A stretch of DNA of 64,000 bases, taken from the NCBI RefSeq assembly GCF_020520425.1, contig NC_079487.1:125510385-125574384 (forward strand). Direction: 5' to 3'. The position numbers were made by a program, and so were the translations under genes. The notes under the pieces were generated by a model. It made no database searches, was not told the DNA's origin, and was given only the letters and a program-made list of their open reading frames with translations. Each line of letters starts with the position of its first letter. Position 1 is the stretch's first letter. This document shows, piece after piece, positions 47,887 through 57,743 of the stretch. The stretch comes from Spinacia oleracea. Its lineage: Eukaryota; Streptophyta; Magnoliopsida; Caryophyllales; Amaranthaceae.

Positions 47887-50800
47887 GGTGAAGCATGTAG
47901 GTCTCGAATGCCCATCTTGTTCAAAAAAAACTCAAATTGCGTCTTCCCCAACGCTTTGGTGAAGATATCTGCTAACTGAACCTTCGTCGACACGTACGAC
48001 GGACTGATGATCCCTTCCTTGATTGCATCTCGAATGAAATGACAATCTGACTCGATGTGTTTTGTCCTTTCATGGAACACCGGATTCTGTGCAATATGCA
48101 ACGCAGACTGACTGTCGCAATACATCCTCATGCCTTGGTCGTGTGTCACCCCCAAGTCGCGTAGTAGTTGTTTCAACCACTTCAACTCACACGTCAGAGC
48201 TGCCATCGACCGATATTCTGCCTCAGCAGACGATCGAGAAACAGTATGTTGTTTCTTGGTCTTCCAAGAAACTGGCGACATACCAAGTGACACAAACCAT
48301 CCAGTCACCGACCGACGCGTCATTGGACACCCTGCCCAATCCCAGTCCCACCACCCCTCCAACTGCAACGCGCTGTACGACCGAAGCATTATACCTTGAC
48401 CCGGACACTTCTTCAAGTATCTCACTACTCGCAAAGCTGCTTCCCAATGTGCCTCCTTTGGTGCTTGCATAAATTGAGATAGGACATGTACAGAGTAGGC
48501 AACGTCTGGTCGCGTGACAGCCAAATAAACCAGACGTCCGATCAGACGCCTATACTGCTCACCGTCCGACAGGTCTGGCCCGTCTGCCAATGCCAACCTA
48601 TGATTCTGTTCCATGGGAAAGTCCACAGGCTTTGCTCCCAACAATCCGGCCTCTGAGATGATGTCGAGGGCATATTTTCTCTGACATACATAGAACCCTT
48701 GACTACTTCGTGCCACCTCTAACCCAAGGAAGTACTTCAGAGCCCCAAGGTCTTTCATTTTAAAACACTCCTTCAAGTATGCCTTAAAACTCTCAAGCGC
48801 AAACTTGTTATTGCCTGCGATAATCATGTCGTCCACATAAATGAGCACACTCAGCTGCAACGTACCTTTAGACAGAGTAAAGAGCGAATAATCGGACAGC
48901 GACTGTCGAAAGCCATAGTGTGTCAATGTTGTCGACAACTTCTGGAACCAACATCTAGGTGCTTGTTTCAACCCATACAACGACTTTCTCATTCGACACA
49001 CCTTGTCAAAGTGATTCTTCTGGAATTCAGGAGGAATCTTCATATAGATCTCTTCCTCCAAGTCACCGTGCAAGAACGCATTGTGTACGTCCATCTGATG
49101 CACGTCCCACTGTTTGACAGCTGCGACAGCTAGAAAAGTTCGGACTGTCGCCATCTTCGCAACGGGAGCGAATGTCTCATTATAATCCAACCCTTCCTCC
49201 TGATGATTCCCTAAACATACCAATCGAGCCTTCAGTCTCAACAAATTCTCATCCTCATCACGCTTCTCCGTATACACCCATTTACTCCCCAGTGCTTTCT
49301 TCCCTTCCGGCAAATTTTCCAACGTCCATGTCCCCTGTTCCTCCAACGCGTCGATTTCAGCAGCCATTGCCTGACGCCACCCCTCATGTTGCATCGCTTG
49401 TTTAAAACTCTTAGGAACTTGCCCTTCTTGCAATGCTGCTATATAATGCCTGTGCTTTGACGAAAAACGCTCATAATTAACAAAATATGTGATAGGATAA
49501 GGAGTACCTGAGGGTGGTGACGCCGTAGGTGTTTTGTCGGAAGTACTATATTTTTCCCGTATTGTATGTATCACACAGTCTTTCAGCTTTGTCGACGGAA
49601 ACTTCACACGCTTCCCCCTTCCTAACTCCGTATCCTCCACACACTGCCTTGTCTCACTCTCATCACTACCCGTCGTCTCATCTACACCTGAGACGACGTC
49701 TGATTCACCTCGACTAGGTGTATCATGTTTTTCCTCCCTCACAGTCGACAAGACCTCCTCCGTGTCACCCGCAGGCGACGACACCTCCTCTGTGGCACCT
49801 GCAGGTGACGACACTTCCTCATTGTCACCTGCAGGCGACACCTCCTGAGTACATCCAGTCCCACTCTCATCCAAACCCCACTGGTCAAGCACCCCACCAC
49901 TATCATGCATTGCAGGCAACATAGTCGACGTGTCTGCGAATGGAAACGTCCGTTCATGAAATTTTACATCCCTTGAGACAAAGAACTCGTGTGTCTCCAG
50001 GTCGTACAGTTGCCATCCCTTCCTGCCAAACGGGTAACCAAGAAACACACATTTGCGACCACGAGACGCAAACTTATCCCCTTTACTCCGGAGATTATAC
50101 GCATAACACAGACACCCAAATACCCGGATAGACACATACGATGGTGGTTTTCCAAATAACATCTCATAAGGGGTTTTATTGTCAAGGACCGGTGTAGGTG
50201 TACGATTGATCAAGTGACAAGCAGCCAGAATACATTCCCCCCAAAATTTTATAGGAAGATTCCCTTGAAACCGTAACGCTCTCCCAACATTCAAAATATG
50301 TTGGTGCTTCCTCTCGACTCTCCCATTCTGTTGAGGTGTCCCAACACATGACGACTCAAACAGAATCCCATTTTTAAAGAAATAACCTTGCAAACAATTA
50401 AACTCAGTACCATTGTCACTGCGAACAACTCTCAGGGATCGATTAAACTGACATTTAATCATGGCAACAAAATTAAGAAACGACGATTCAACTTCCATTT
50501 TATTACACAATAAATAAATCCACACACCCCTAGAATAATCATCCACAATGGTAAGAAAATACTTCGCCCCACTCGACGAGGGTGTTTTGTAAGGCCCCCA
50601 TAAATCAAGATGAACAAGGTCGAATGGGCGACTTGCACGACTATCACTATTTGGAAAACTCTCCCTACATTGTTTCGCCCGTGGGCATACATCACAAATG
50701 TTTTTATTCTTCCTAATCTTATGACTCACAAGAGGAAGTAACTGCAACACTTTTTCCGACGGATGCCCCATACGTTGGTGCCACAAGTCGACCACACACT

Positions 50801-52313
50801 CCACTGCTAGCACACGAACCCTTGGAGCCCCACGGAAAAAATATAGTCCTTCCTGTCGATCACCCACGCCAATCACCATCCTCGTCGAGCGGTCCTGAAG
50901 AACACACATTTTGTTAGTAAATTGAGCAGCACAATGTAATTCGTCACTTAATTGAGTTACAGAAATTAAATTGCAGTTCAATTTAGGCACAAATAGAACG
51001 TTATCGAGCACGAAACCATCCTCCAAGACCACCGAACCATATTGATTTGAATTTGCAGGTTGACCATCTGGTAACACAACCTGTTGATTACTCGATGTTT
51101 TGATATTTCTCAGAATTGAAATATCACCCGTCACATGACGTGAGGCCCCACTGTCAACAATCCATCGTAAATCAAGATTACCTTGCAACTTGTTTGGTGG
51201 TCGTGATAAGATGTCAACAATTTGCTGGACTTGCTCCTTCGTCACACCAACAAGCTCATGATTGGTTGTCGTCACTGCTCCCTGCGATCCGCCTCCACTC
51301 GTCACAGTGGTTGTCGCCCCTCCTGTGGTATTACTCACGGCATTGGCGCGAGCAACACCACTGGTCGATGACGCTGCCCCACGAGCTCCTCTGCCTCCTC
51401 TAATCGACGTCCTGCCTCCTCGACCAGGCCCTCTACCACCTCGTTTCTTCTCATCCCACCATTCGGGAAAACCAATCAGCTGATAACAAGTTTCTTCCTC
51501 ATGACCCTCACGATTGCAATGACCACAAAATCTGTCACTCGCATCTCCCGACCTCGACCGACCCTTAGTCTCGACCTTGAACGCCATGACACTCTCCTTA
51601 CCTCTCGTTGCCTTGGCGCGCATGGTCTCGGTATTCATAACCGTCTGGTATGCCTCGTCGAGGCCTGGCAACGGCGATCTTGCTAACAGTTGTGCACGAA
51701 TGGCTTCATAGTGATCGTCTAGGCCAATTAAGAAATAGTGCAGACGATCTTCATCATGAATGTCCCCCACCTGCTTCGCTATGTTGCACGTGCAACCCGC
51801 ACATATACACCTTGGAACTCGTGCATACTGTACGTACTCCTTCCATACCTTCGACAAGCGGCCATAGTACTCCATGACGCCCTCAGACGTGCCCTGCTTG
51901 CAACCACTCAGAGCCATCTTAATATGGCAGACCCGAGTGCCCGACACGACGCAGTAACGCGTCCTCAAATGACACCACAACTCGTGAGCAATATCAAAAT
52001 CTTCCAGATTCGAACGCAAACTCTCGTCTATGGTGTTTGTGATCCAAGACACCACCATCGAATTGACCGCAATCCAATGTTTCATCTTCGTTGCGTCCGT
52101 AATGGGTTCCTTCACAGAACCATCAAGAAATCCAAATTTGAATTTTGAAATCATCGAGCGACGAACGGCTTTGGCCCATTCATCGTAGTTCGATGCTCCT
52201 CTTAGTTTCACAGGGGTGATAACAATACCGGGACCGTCGCCTGACCCGAGATAGTAGTCTAGGTCGACGGCGGCGGCGATGACCTTTGGTGGTGCCTCCT
52301 CATCGGAACTCAT
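47883..52313 (-). CDS. Copia Gag-Pol polyprotein, intact, 1476 aa
   Basis: Single open frame with all Copia domains in order. Gag (about 20-250, SNYDEWAKAVRRSM). Zinc knuckle C263-X2-C-X4-H-X4-C276. Aspartic protease motif DSGA at about 387-390. GAG-pre-integrase LWHQRMGHPS at about 500. Integrase core (DLWGPYKTPSSSG, then SDNGTEFN and QQNGRVERKHQ). Reverse transcriptase with QMDVHNAFLHGDL near 1071 and YVDD at 1159-1162. RNase H ending with SRSSAEAEYRSMA and CDSQSALHIA. The integrase-RT linker carries three to four imperfect SPAGDTEEVS repeats (about 49730-49860). No stop or frameshift seen, so the element may be capable of moving; whether it is expressed cannot be judged. The start MSSDEEAPPKV is the first ATG after the primer-binding site. 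Confidence 0.97.
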   Translation of the reverse strand: MSSDEEAPPKVIAAAVDLDYYLGSGDGPGIVITPVKLRGASNYDEWAKAVRRSMISKFKFGFLDGSVKEPITDATKMKHWIAVNSMVVSWITNTIDESLRSNLEDFDIAHELWCHLRTRYCVVSGTRVCHIKMALSGCKQGTSEGVMEYYGRLSKVWKEYVQYARVPRCICAGCTCNIAKQVGDIHDEDRLHYFLIGLDDHYEAIRAQLLARSPLPGLDEAYQTVMNTETMRAKATRGKESVMAFKVETKGRSRSGDASDRFCGHCNREGHEEETCYQLIGFPEWWDEKKRGGRGPGRGGRTSIRGGRGARGAASSTSGVARANAVSNTTGGATTTVTSGGGSQGAVTTTNHELVGVTKEQVQQIVDILSRPPNKLQGNLDLRWIVDSGASRHVTGDISILRNIKTSSNQQVVLPDGQPANSNQYGSVVLEDGFVLDNVLFVPKLNCNLISVTQLSDELHCAAQFTNKMCVLQDRSTRMVIGVGDRQEGLYFFRGAPRVRVLAVECVVDLWHQRMGHPSEKVLQLLPLVSHKIRKNKNICDVCPRAKQCRESFPNSDSRASRPFDLVHLDLWGPYKTPSSSGAKYFLTIVDDYSRGVWIYLLCNKMEVESSFLNFVAMIKCQFNRSLRVVRSDNGTEFNCLQGYFFKNGILFESSCVGTPQQNGRVERKHQHILNVGRALRFQGNLPIKFWGECILAACHLINRTPTPVLDNKTPYEMLFGKPPSYVSIRVFGCLCYAYNLRSKGDKFASRGRKCVFLGYPFGRKGWQLYDLETHEFFVSRDVKFHERTFPFADTSTMLPAMHDSGGVLDQWGLDESGTGCTQEVSPAGDNEEVSSPAGATEEVSSPAGDTEEVLSTVREEKHDTPSRGESDVVSGVDETTGSDESETRQCVEDTELGRGKRVKFPSTKLKDCVIHTIREKYSTSDKTPTASPPSGTPYPITYFVNYERFSSKHRHYIAALQEGQVPKSFKQAMQHEGWRQAMAAEIDALEEQGTWTLENLPEGKKALGSKWVYTEKRDEDENLLRLKARLVCLGNHQEEGLDYNETFAPVAKMATVRTFLAVAAVKQWDVHQMDVHNAFLHGDLEEEIYMKIPPEFQKNHFDKVCRMRKSLYGLKQAPRCWFQKLSTTLTHYGFRQSLSDYSLFTLSKGTLQLSVLIYVDDMIIAGNNKFALESFKAYLKECFKMKDLGALKYFLGLEVARSSQGFYVCQRKYALDIISEAGLLGAKPVDFPMEQNHRLALADGPDLSDGEQYRRLIGRLVYLAVTRPDVAYSVHVLSQFMQAPKEAHWEAALRVVRYLKKCPGQGIMLRSYSALQLEGWWDWDWAGCPMTRRSVTGWFVSLGMSPVSWKTKKQHTVSRSSAEAEYRSMAALTCELKWLKQLLRDLGVTHDQGMRMYCDSQSALHIAQNPVFHERTKHIESDCHFIRDAIKEGIISPSYVSTKVQLADIFTKALGKTQFEFFLNKMGIRDLHASP

Positions 52314-52440
52314 GGTGATACTTAAGGAATTGTTAACTCCTAATCTCGATACTCAACCAGCGAAGAAATTCGCTGTTCTCAATACTCGGCTACACTCTCT
52401 CAAATTATTGCGGAAAAACAAATCTAGGATTTTTAACCTA

Positions 52441-52454
52441 GGCTCATGATACCA
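52441..52454 (-). promoter_or_regulatory. Copia primer-binding site, initiator Met-tRNA type
   Basis: TGGTATCATGAGCC directly follows the 5' LTR on the element strand. It matches the usual plant iMet site TGGTATCAGAGCC apart from one inserted T, a variant common in Copia elements. Confidence 0.85.
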
Positions 52455-52616
52455 TGTCAAATATTGTGTAATCTCGTATCATTCTCATTAATCACACACG
52501 TATATATAGTACAACTCAGTTACCTAAACCCTAGGTACACATTAGGTAACATACCATAGTTAGGACTCTACAGAATATTCACAGAATAATATCTAATATC
52601 TTAACATATCTTAACA
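52455..52616 (-). repeat. Copia 5' LTR, 162 bp
   Basis: Promoter-bearing LTR for right-to-left transcription; identical to the 3' LTR. Confidence 0.97.
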
Positions 52617-52864
52617 ATAACAGTTCTCTTTTAAGACGGGTTCGCGACAGAAAATCATGTCGTTAATCAATAATTATTGGCTTTTAACGACGAAATCTCC
52701 CGTTGTTAATGGTACAATTTCTTATAGTGTTTGGCCGCATTAAGTAAGAAAAATACTCCGCACGTAATTAATTTGTGATTAGCATATGACTTGCATATCA
52801 CGTGATGATATAATGCACCATACTAGTAACTGTACTCGTAGTACTTTGATTTAGTTGAAATGTA

Positions 52865-53119
52865 CTTCCTCCGTTTCTGAAAGTTCTTTACGCTTTGGAA
52901 TACGTGTCCACAACATGAAAACTTTGACCATAAATTCTCACTATTATATACATCAAAACGTTACATGTAAGATCTTGTTAGATTGTTCTCAGTATGTATT
53001 TTCAGAATATCAACTTTTTATAATTTTTCCACATACGAAATTTGATATATTAGTAGTTAAATATTGCATTGGAGTCCGTGCAAATAGTAACTGTAAAGAA
53101 CTTTATAAAACGGAGGTAG
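52865..53119. mobile_element. Stowaway-like MITE, 255 bp
   Basis: Ends CTTCCTCCGTTTCTGAAAGT and ATAAAACGGAGGTAG, flanked by TA (52863-52864 and 53120-53121). Interior homologous to the element at 40365-40614, which is more decayed. Confidence 0.88.
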
Positions 53120-53198
53120 TATGACTGAAAGCATTGAAGATTTGAAGCTAGTCATCAACAACTATTTGATCGGTCTCTGATTTATGATCGATATGGTT

Positions 53199-53308
53199 GA
53201 GAAGTGATAAATCCAAGGAAAATTATACTTCTTCCAAGGAAATCCACATTTTTTTAAAGTTGATTTCCTTGGAAGAAGTGAAATTCTTCCTTGGATTTAT
53301 CATTTCCC
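53199..53308. mobile_element. 110-bp hairpin element (foldback MITE)
   Basis: Nearly the whole element is an inverted repeat: GATAAATCCAAGGAA and CTTCTTCCAAGGAAATC on the left pair with the right half around a small loop. Flanked by direct repeat ATATGGTT (up to 10 bp, ATATGGTTGA) at 53191-53200 and 53309-53318. The superfamily is unclear: hAT (8 bp) or Mutator-like (9-10 bp). Confidence 0.85.
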
Positions 53309-53744
53309 ATATGGTTGACTGCTTTACTTTTAGTTGCAATATTTTCTTTGTTCACATTAGCTATACACTATAGTTGGTGCAAATATATCCAGTACGAACT
53401 GCGTGAATATCACAATAAATAAGCTCGTTATTTAATTTTGGGATACTTTAATTTGGTCATCAAAATCTATACCAGATTGCGTACGTTAACTCCCTCTTAC
53501 TTACTTCAACACTTCAAGTCCTCCAGTTCTACTACTCCGTCAGTATAAATTATCTACACGTTCTAGATCTGGTGAATTTAAGCAGGGCGTACATAACTAC
53601 TTACTCGTGTACGTTTGGTTACCTTTAGATTTTGGGTTGTTCACTAAAAATACCCAACATAAAACTGAAAAATAATTGTGCATGTAATATGACAAATTTA
53701 TATAACCGGGCCAAGTTTAGATATATTGATTCGTGTTTATTAAA

Positions 53745-53945
53745 TACGGGTCTGGGTCGCACATGTCATCAAGAGAGATAGTCCACTTAATAAGACCGTA
53801 TGAGGTTCCACCTTAAAATCATATGGCAATAAGGGAAGTAGCCCCTTGACCTTATTAAATGACTTATTAAATGATTAACTCTCTCATATTTTATCAATGT
53901 GAGACCATCACACGTGATGTTTATAGGTCAGATCTTAACAGTGTT
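53745..53945 (+). repeat. Dispersed repeat, copy C
   Basis: AAATACGGGTCTGGGTCGC, AGTCCACTTAATAAG, AGGTTCCACCTTAAAATCAT, TATTAAATGATTAACTCTCT, ATCACACGTGATG and CAGATCTTAACAG: the best-preserved counterpart of copies at 41930 and 45225. Confidence 0.8.
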
Positions 53946-54060
53946 CATATGCGTCGTCTTGTTAGGGATTTACTGCCATCTCCTTTTCTTTTTTTTTGAC
54001 ATAGGATAAAGTTACAAAGTAACAAAGTAACAAAGTAAAAACACAAAAAAGAAAAACAAA

Positions 54061-54372
54061 TTAACTATTAAACCCATCACCACTTGTCGAAGAAAATTGC
54101 AATCCATATGTAGAAGCCCTCTTTGCCAATTCATGAGCTGGCTGAACCTGGTCACGATGCACTTTGTAGATAATGCAATTCTTAAAACTCTTGCCGATGT
54201 CGAGAATCGCCTCTATTGTCCAATGAATCTGAATATTAGGTTTAACTCTTCTCTGCAAGTGGGAAACCAAAATAGCAGAATCAGTGTACACCACAATGTC
54301 CTCATACGATGAATCCACAGCCCATTGCAAAGCTCGGAGACAAGCCATAACTTCAACATGAAGCGCTGATTA
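54061..54372 (-). pseudogene. LINE RNase H remnant (after second stop)
   Basis: ACLRALQWAVD, VVYTDSAILVSHLQ and PAHELAKRAS are typical of the RVT_3/RNase H-like domain at the end of plant LINE ORF2. Same reading frame as the preceding segment, separated only by a TAA. Confidence 0.85.
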
Positions 54373-55014
54373 GCCTAAACCACAGTCACAACCTCCAATA
54401 ATCTCCGTGCCATTTGTATGTTGTTGCTGAAGAACCCAACCCATTCCCGCTCTTCGGTTTCTTTTATTCCAAGCTCCATCTATTTGAATGACCGTTGTAG
54501 ATATTGGCAAACTTTCCACACCTATACTTGCAAAGTAAAATCCTGGAGGGTAATCAGGTGTATGATCTGTCGAATGAAGAGATCCCAAATTTCCTTCGTC
54601 CTTACCCCTGAACACCTTGTGTTGCTCTAAAGCTAGCTGAAGCTGAATCTGAAACGTACTTAAATCTCCAGTATGAGAATTAAACACTCTTTCATTTCGT
54701 GTAATCCAAATGGCCCACAAGGTTGCAATAAAAGTAACTATTCTGTCAGTGTTCGTTCCATCCACGCTTTTAAAAAGCTGGATATAATTGAGAATCCAAT
54801 CTTGCATAGAAAGATTCTCATTAAGATTTGAGAGTATGGCTAGCATACTACTTCTCCACACATCTTGAGCCAATTTACAAAGGCGGAATATATGTTGAGA
54901 GTCTTCATCGTGGTCCCCACAAAAGTCACAAGTGATATCCAAATTAACTCCGCGTCTAAACAAGCTTGTTTTGACTGGAATCCCTTCGACAATCAGCTTC
55001 CAAATAAACAATTT
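54373..55014 (-). pseudogene. LINE zf-RVT and RNase H start segment
   Basis: KLFIWKLIVEGIPVKTSLFR begins the zf-RVT domain, with Cys/His pairs in CDFCGDHDEDSQHIF, followed by the start of RNase H (IQIDGAWNKRNRRAGMGWV). The frame is open between the two stops. Confidence 0.85.
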
Positions 55015-56253
55015 TCACTTTGGGAGAATTTTTAGCGCCCAAAGTAATTTAAAGAAAGGAAGGAACCTTTTAGTATCCAGGTTATTTAGCTGATGTCTTT
55101 GGTCATCAATTTCCCGAAGAAAGGCATACCCATTTTTAAGCGTGAAATTCCCTGTATTATGCTTAGTCCAATATAAGAAATCCGGTGAAGTAGAACACGT
55201 CAATTCAACCGAGAGAATATCAGATGCATCCTTATATTCAAAAGACTTTCTAACAAGTGTAGCATTCCATTGAAGTGTTTGGCTTTGTATAAAATGACTA
55301 ACCTTCCATAACTTATCATCCATTAGTCGAATGTGGGAAGCAAAAATGGGCACCCTACCATGAACCCATTTATCCTTTGAAGCAACGACATTACTACCAT
55401 TCCCAATCTTCCAAGCACACCCAGTTTGTAAAACATTTTCAGCTCGTCGAAGACCTCGCATTCCCCATGAAATAGGACCGTGACAAATGTTAGGGGAACC
55501 AACAGATAATGCAAACTTTGATTTGGCAGCATAAACTCTTGATATTAAAAGTTGAGGATTCTTATGCATTCTCCAGACTTGTTTCATTAAAAAAGCTGTA
55601 TTAAGCGTAGACAAACAGCGAATTCCCAGACCTCCCATTCCACGAGGTAAATGTAAAATATCTCTACGAACCCAATGCATTCCCTTTTGACCTTGCTTAG
55701 CCCAGAAGAAAGTTGCAATCATTGAATTAATCTTATTTGCAATTGCTCCAGGTAGTTCCAAACTCATCATTACATGGGAAACCGTTGCAACAAGGACATA
55801 ATTTATCAGAACCAATTTTTGTACTTGGGATAACAAAACCCCATTCCATGAAGTAATTAACTCAGCAACCTTGTCAACCAAAAAAGTAAAATGTGAACGC
55901 TTTGTACCAATAAAATCAATAGGAACCCCCAAATGACACCCAAACTTTGCAACCTGAGGCATGCTTAAGATAGACTTGAAGAGTTGTTGTTGTGGAAGAG
56001 AGGTGTTCGGACTGAACTTGATAAAAGACTTTGCAAGGTTCAATTGTTGACCAGAAATTCGACAATAACGATCCAGAATACCCCCAATGCTTGTACATGA
56101 ATTTTCTGTTGAACGGAAAAAAAACATCGCATCATCAGCGAAGAACAGATGTGTAATTTTTGGGGCCATCCTTGTCAGCTTAATACCTTGAAATAGCTTA
56201 ATATCCTGCGAACATATAATTAAATAATCGCACGAATTTGCAATTAATTGCAA
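55015..56253 (-). pseudogene. LINE reverse-transcriptase C-terminal segment
   Basis: THLFFADDAMFF is the catalytic FADD box of non-LTR RT; SGQQLNLAKSFIKFS, the thumb region and the WGMRGLRRAENVL region follow. The segment stops at TGA where relatives have W or V before KLF. The first about 13 residues (past 56215) look like flanking sequence. Confidence 0.88.
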
Positions 56254-57485
56254 AAATCGAAATTAATCACCCCTTTAATTCATTGTAAATTTATAAAATT
56301 AATGCACTGTATACGAAAATTGACTCGACTTGACTTGACTCAACCTAAAGTTTATATATCTAGCTAGATGAGTGAATTTCACGTGAAAATACTTTTACAA
56401 ACGCAATGCATGCGTTAGAACATGGAGTACAATACAACTTTCCTTGCAAATTTCCGTGTCTCATTAAGTACTGTATGTACTTCAGTACTTGTTACTAATG
56501 TGAAAAAAATTAATTACTCAAATAAGCAAAATCGTTTCATCAAACAAGAACATCCAAATTTTACGTAATGATGGCCATATATATGCTGATATATGGTCGT
56601 ATCATATAATTCCTTGCGTAGTTGCGTCTGGATAGGTCTGGCTCACTAGCTACTTGTCATCGTCCATTCGTCCCGTGTCAAGTTTTCAAAAAAGCCAAGA
56701 CTCAGCCCAAAACCTCACACCATATAATGTCGTGCGTTTGTGTCTAAATCTAATTTCATTTTATTAAACGTATTTTGTCGTAACAGGCTGTATCATACCT
56801 TGATCAGGAAAGTTGAAGCTAGTCTTGAACAATACAGAAGAAGAAAACAAAAAAAAAAAACAAAAAAAAAGAAGTAATTTTGCATGCAAGTCTCTGGTTT
56901 TTGACCAGGTTAGGTTAGCTGCAATATTTTGCTTGTGCACACTATCTAGTTGGTGACTTAATTGGTGCAAAGATGATCAGGTCAAGTACAAGCTGCTAGA
57001 ATATTTGTGAATGAATATCACAAGGCTCGTGATTTTGGAGATTTTTTGGTCATCAAAATCTACACCAGATTGCGTATAAGTGTTACCTAGACTTCTAGCA
57101 TATTGAACAGAATAACTAGGGAGTTTGATCTTGTGAATTTCTGATCTACCAATACAAAAACCTACCCAGTGTCCTAACCTGACTCGACTCAAATTAAAGT
57201 ATAGTACTTGTACCCTAATCTAAATATACATTGTATGATTTTCATAATTAACTAATTATGATATATATGCACTTAAAATGTTTTAGATCGTGTTCTATTC
57301 TATTTATTTTGAATATGTTTAGTTAAGTTCAGAAGAAGTTCAGTTAATTTCAAATAAGTTCAGATAATATAATTTTAGAAACAATAAATTCTTTTTCATA
57401 TGTTTTCACACACAAATAAGTTTATTTCAAACAAAATAATGTTAATTTTCAGATAAAATAAATTAAAATAAGTTCATATAAAATA

Positions 57486-57743
57486 TTTCCTCTGTTCCAA
57501 TGATGCTTCGATTTCTACTTTTTACGTTTGTCAATGCACATTTGTATAATTAATATCTCTGATACGGAGTACTACATTAGCAAAAATTACAAAATTTTGA
57601 TAATGCTAAATACTAATTGAAACGAATCAAACAAGACCTCACATGAATACGGAGTATGTTTTTTCTTATAATTTAGAAAATTCATTTGAATTATTAATAA
57701 TGTCAAAATTTTAAATTGGAACATTATTATAAAACGAAGGGAG
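57486..57743. mobile_element. Stowaway-like MITE, about 258 bp
   Basis: Left end TTTCCTCTGTTCCAATGATG after TA; right end GGAACATTATTATAAAACGA followed by AGGGAG and TA. Imperfect TIRs. Confidence 0.65.

Larger units (their letters stand above)
47714..52616 (-). mobile_element. Complete Ty1/Copia LTR retrotransposon, 4903 bp, very young
   Basis: Identical 162-bp LTRs (47714-47875 and 52455-52616) with TG..CA ends on the element strand. 5-bp target duplication ATAAC (47709-47713 and 52617-52621). Primer-binding site next to the 5' LTR, polypurine tract next to the 3' LTR, one intact Gag-Pol frame. Transcribed from right to left. By eye there is no difference between LTRs, so insertion was recent. 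Short LTRs and one long frame recall the Ale/Retrofit lineage, but lineage needs an RT tree. Confidence 0.97.
47550..52729. mobile_element. CACTA-type non-autonomous element, split by the Copia insertion
   Basis: Ends CATTACAAGAATTTG and the inverse of CACTATAAGAAATTG, matching CACTA-transposon termini (one base off at the left). 3-bp target duplication TTT (47547-47549 and 52730-52732). Removing the Copia and its duplicated site leaves 272 bp with subterminal TTAACGACGA/ACGACGGGTT words in both orientations, and no transposase. It predates the Copia insertion. Confidence 0.8.
53985..56215 (-). mobile_element. 5'-truncated LINE (L1-type non-LTR retrotransposon), dead
   Basis: Minus-strand element ending in an A-rich tail (AAAAAAAAA with AGAAAAGG, about 53983-53997). 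Visible domains: the reverse-transcriptase C-terminal half from KLFQGIKLTRMAP with FADDA active-site motif (about 56130-56150), the zf-RVT domain (CDFCGDHDEDSQHIFRLC), and the plant LINE RNase H-like domain (QIDGAWN, YTDSAILV). Two in-frame stops break it: TGA at 55015-55017 and TAA near 54372. The 5' half (ORF1, endonuclease, first part of RT) is missing, typical of incomplete reverse transcription. Confidence 0.92.

Noticed and set aside
48062..52148. Several plus-strand ORFs of 60-136 codons
   Set aside because: Antisense shadows of the Copia polyprotein.
54097..54312. Plus-strand ORFs opposite the LINE
   Set aside because: Antisense to the RNase H remnant; no domain.
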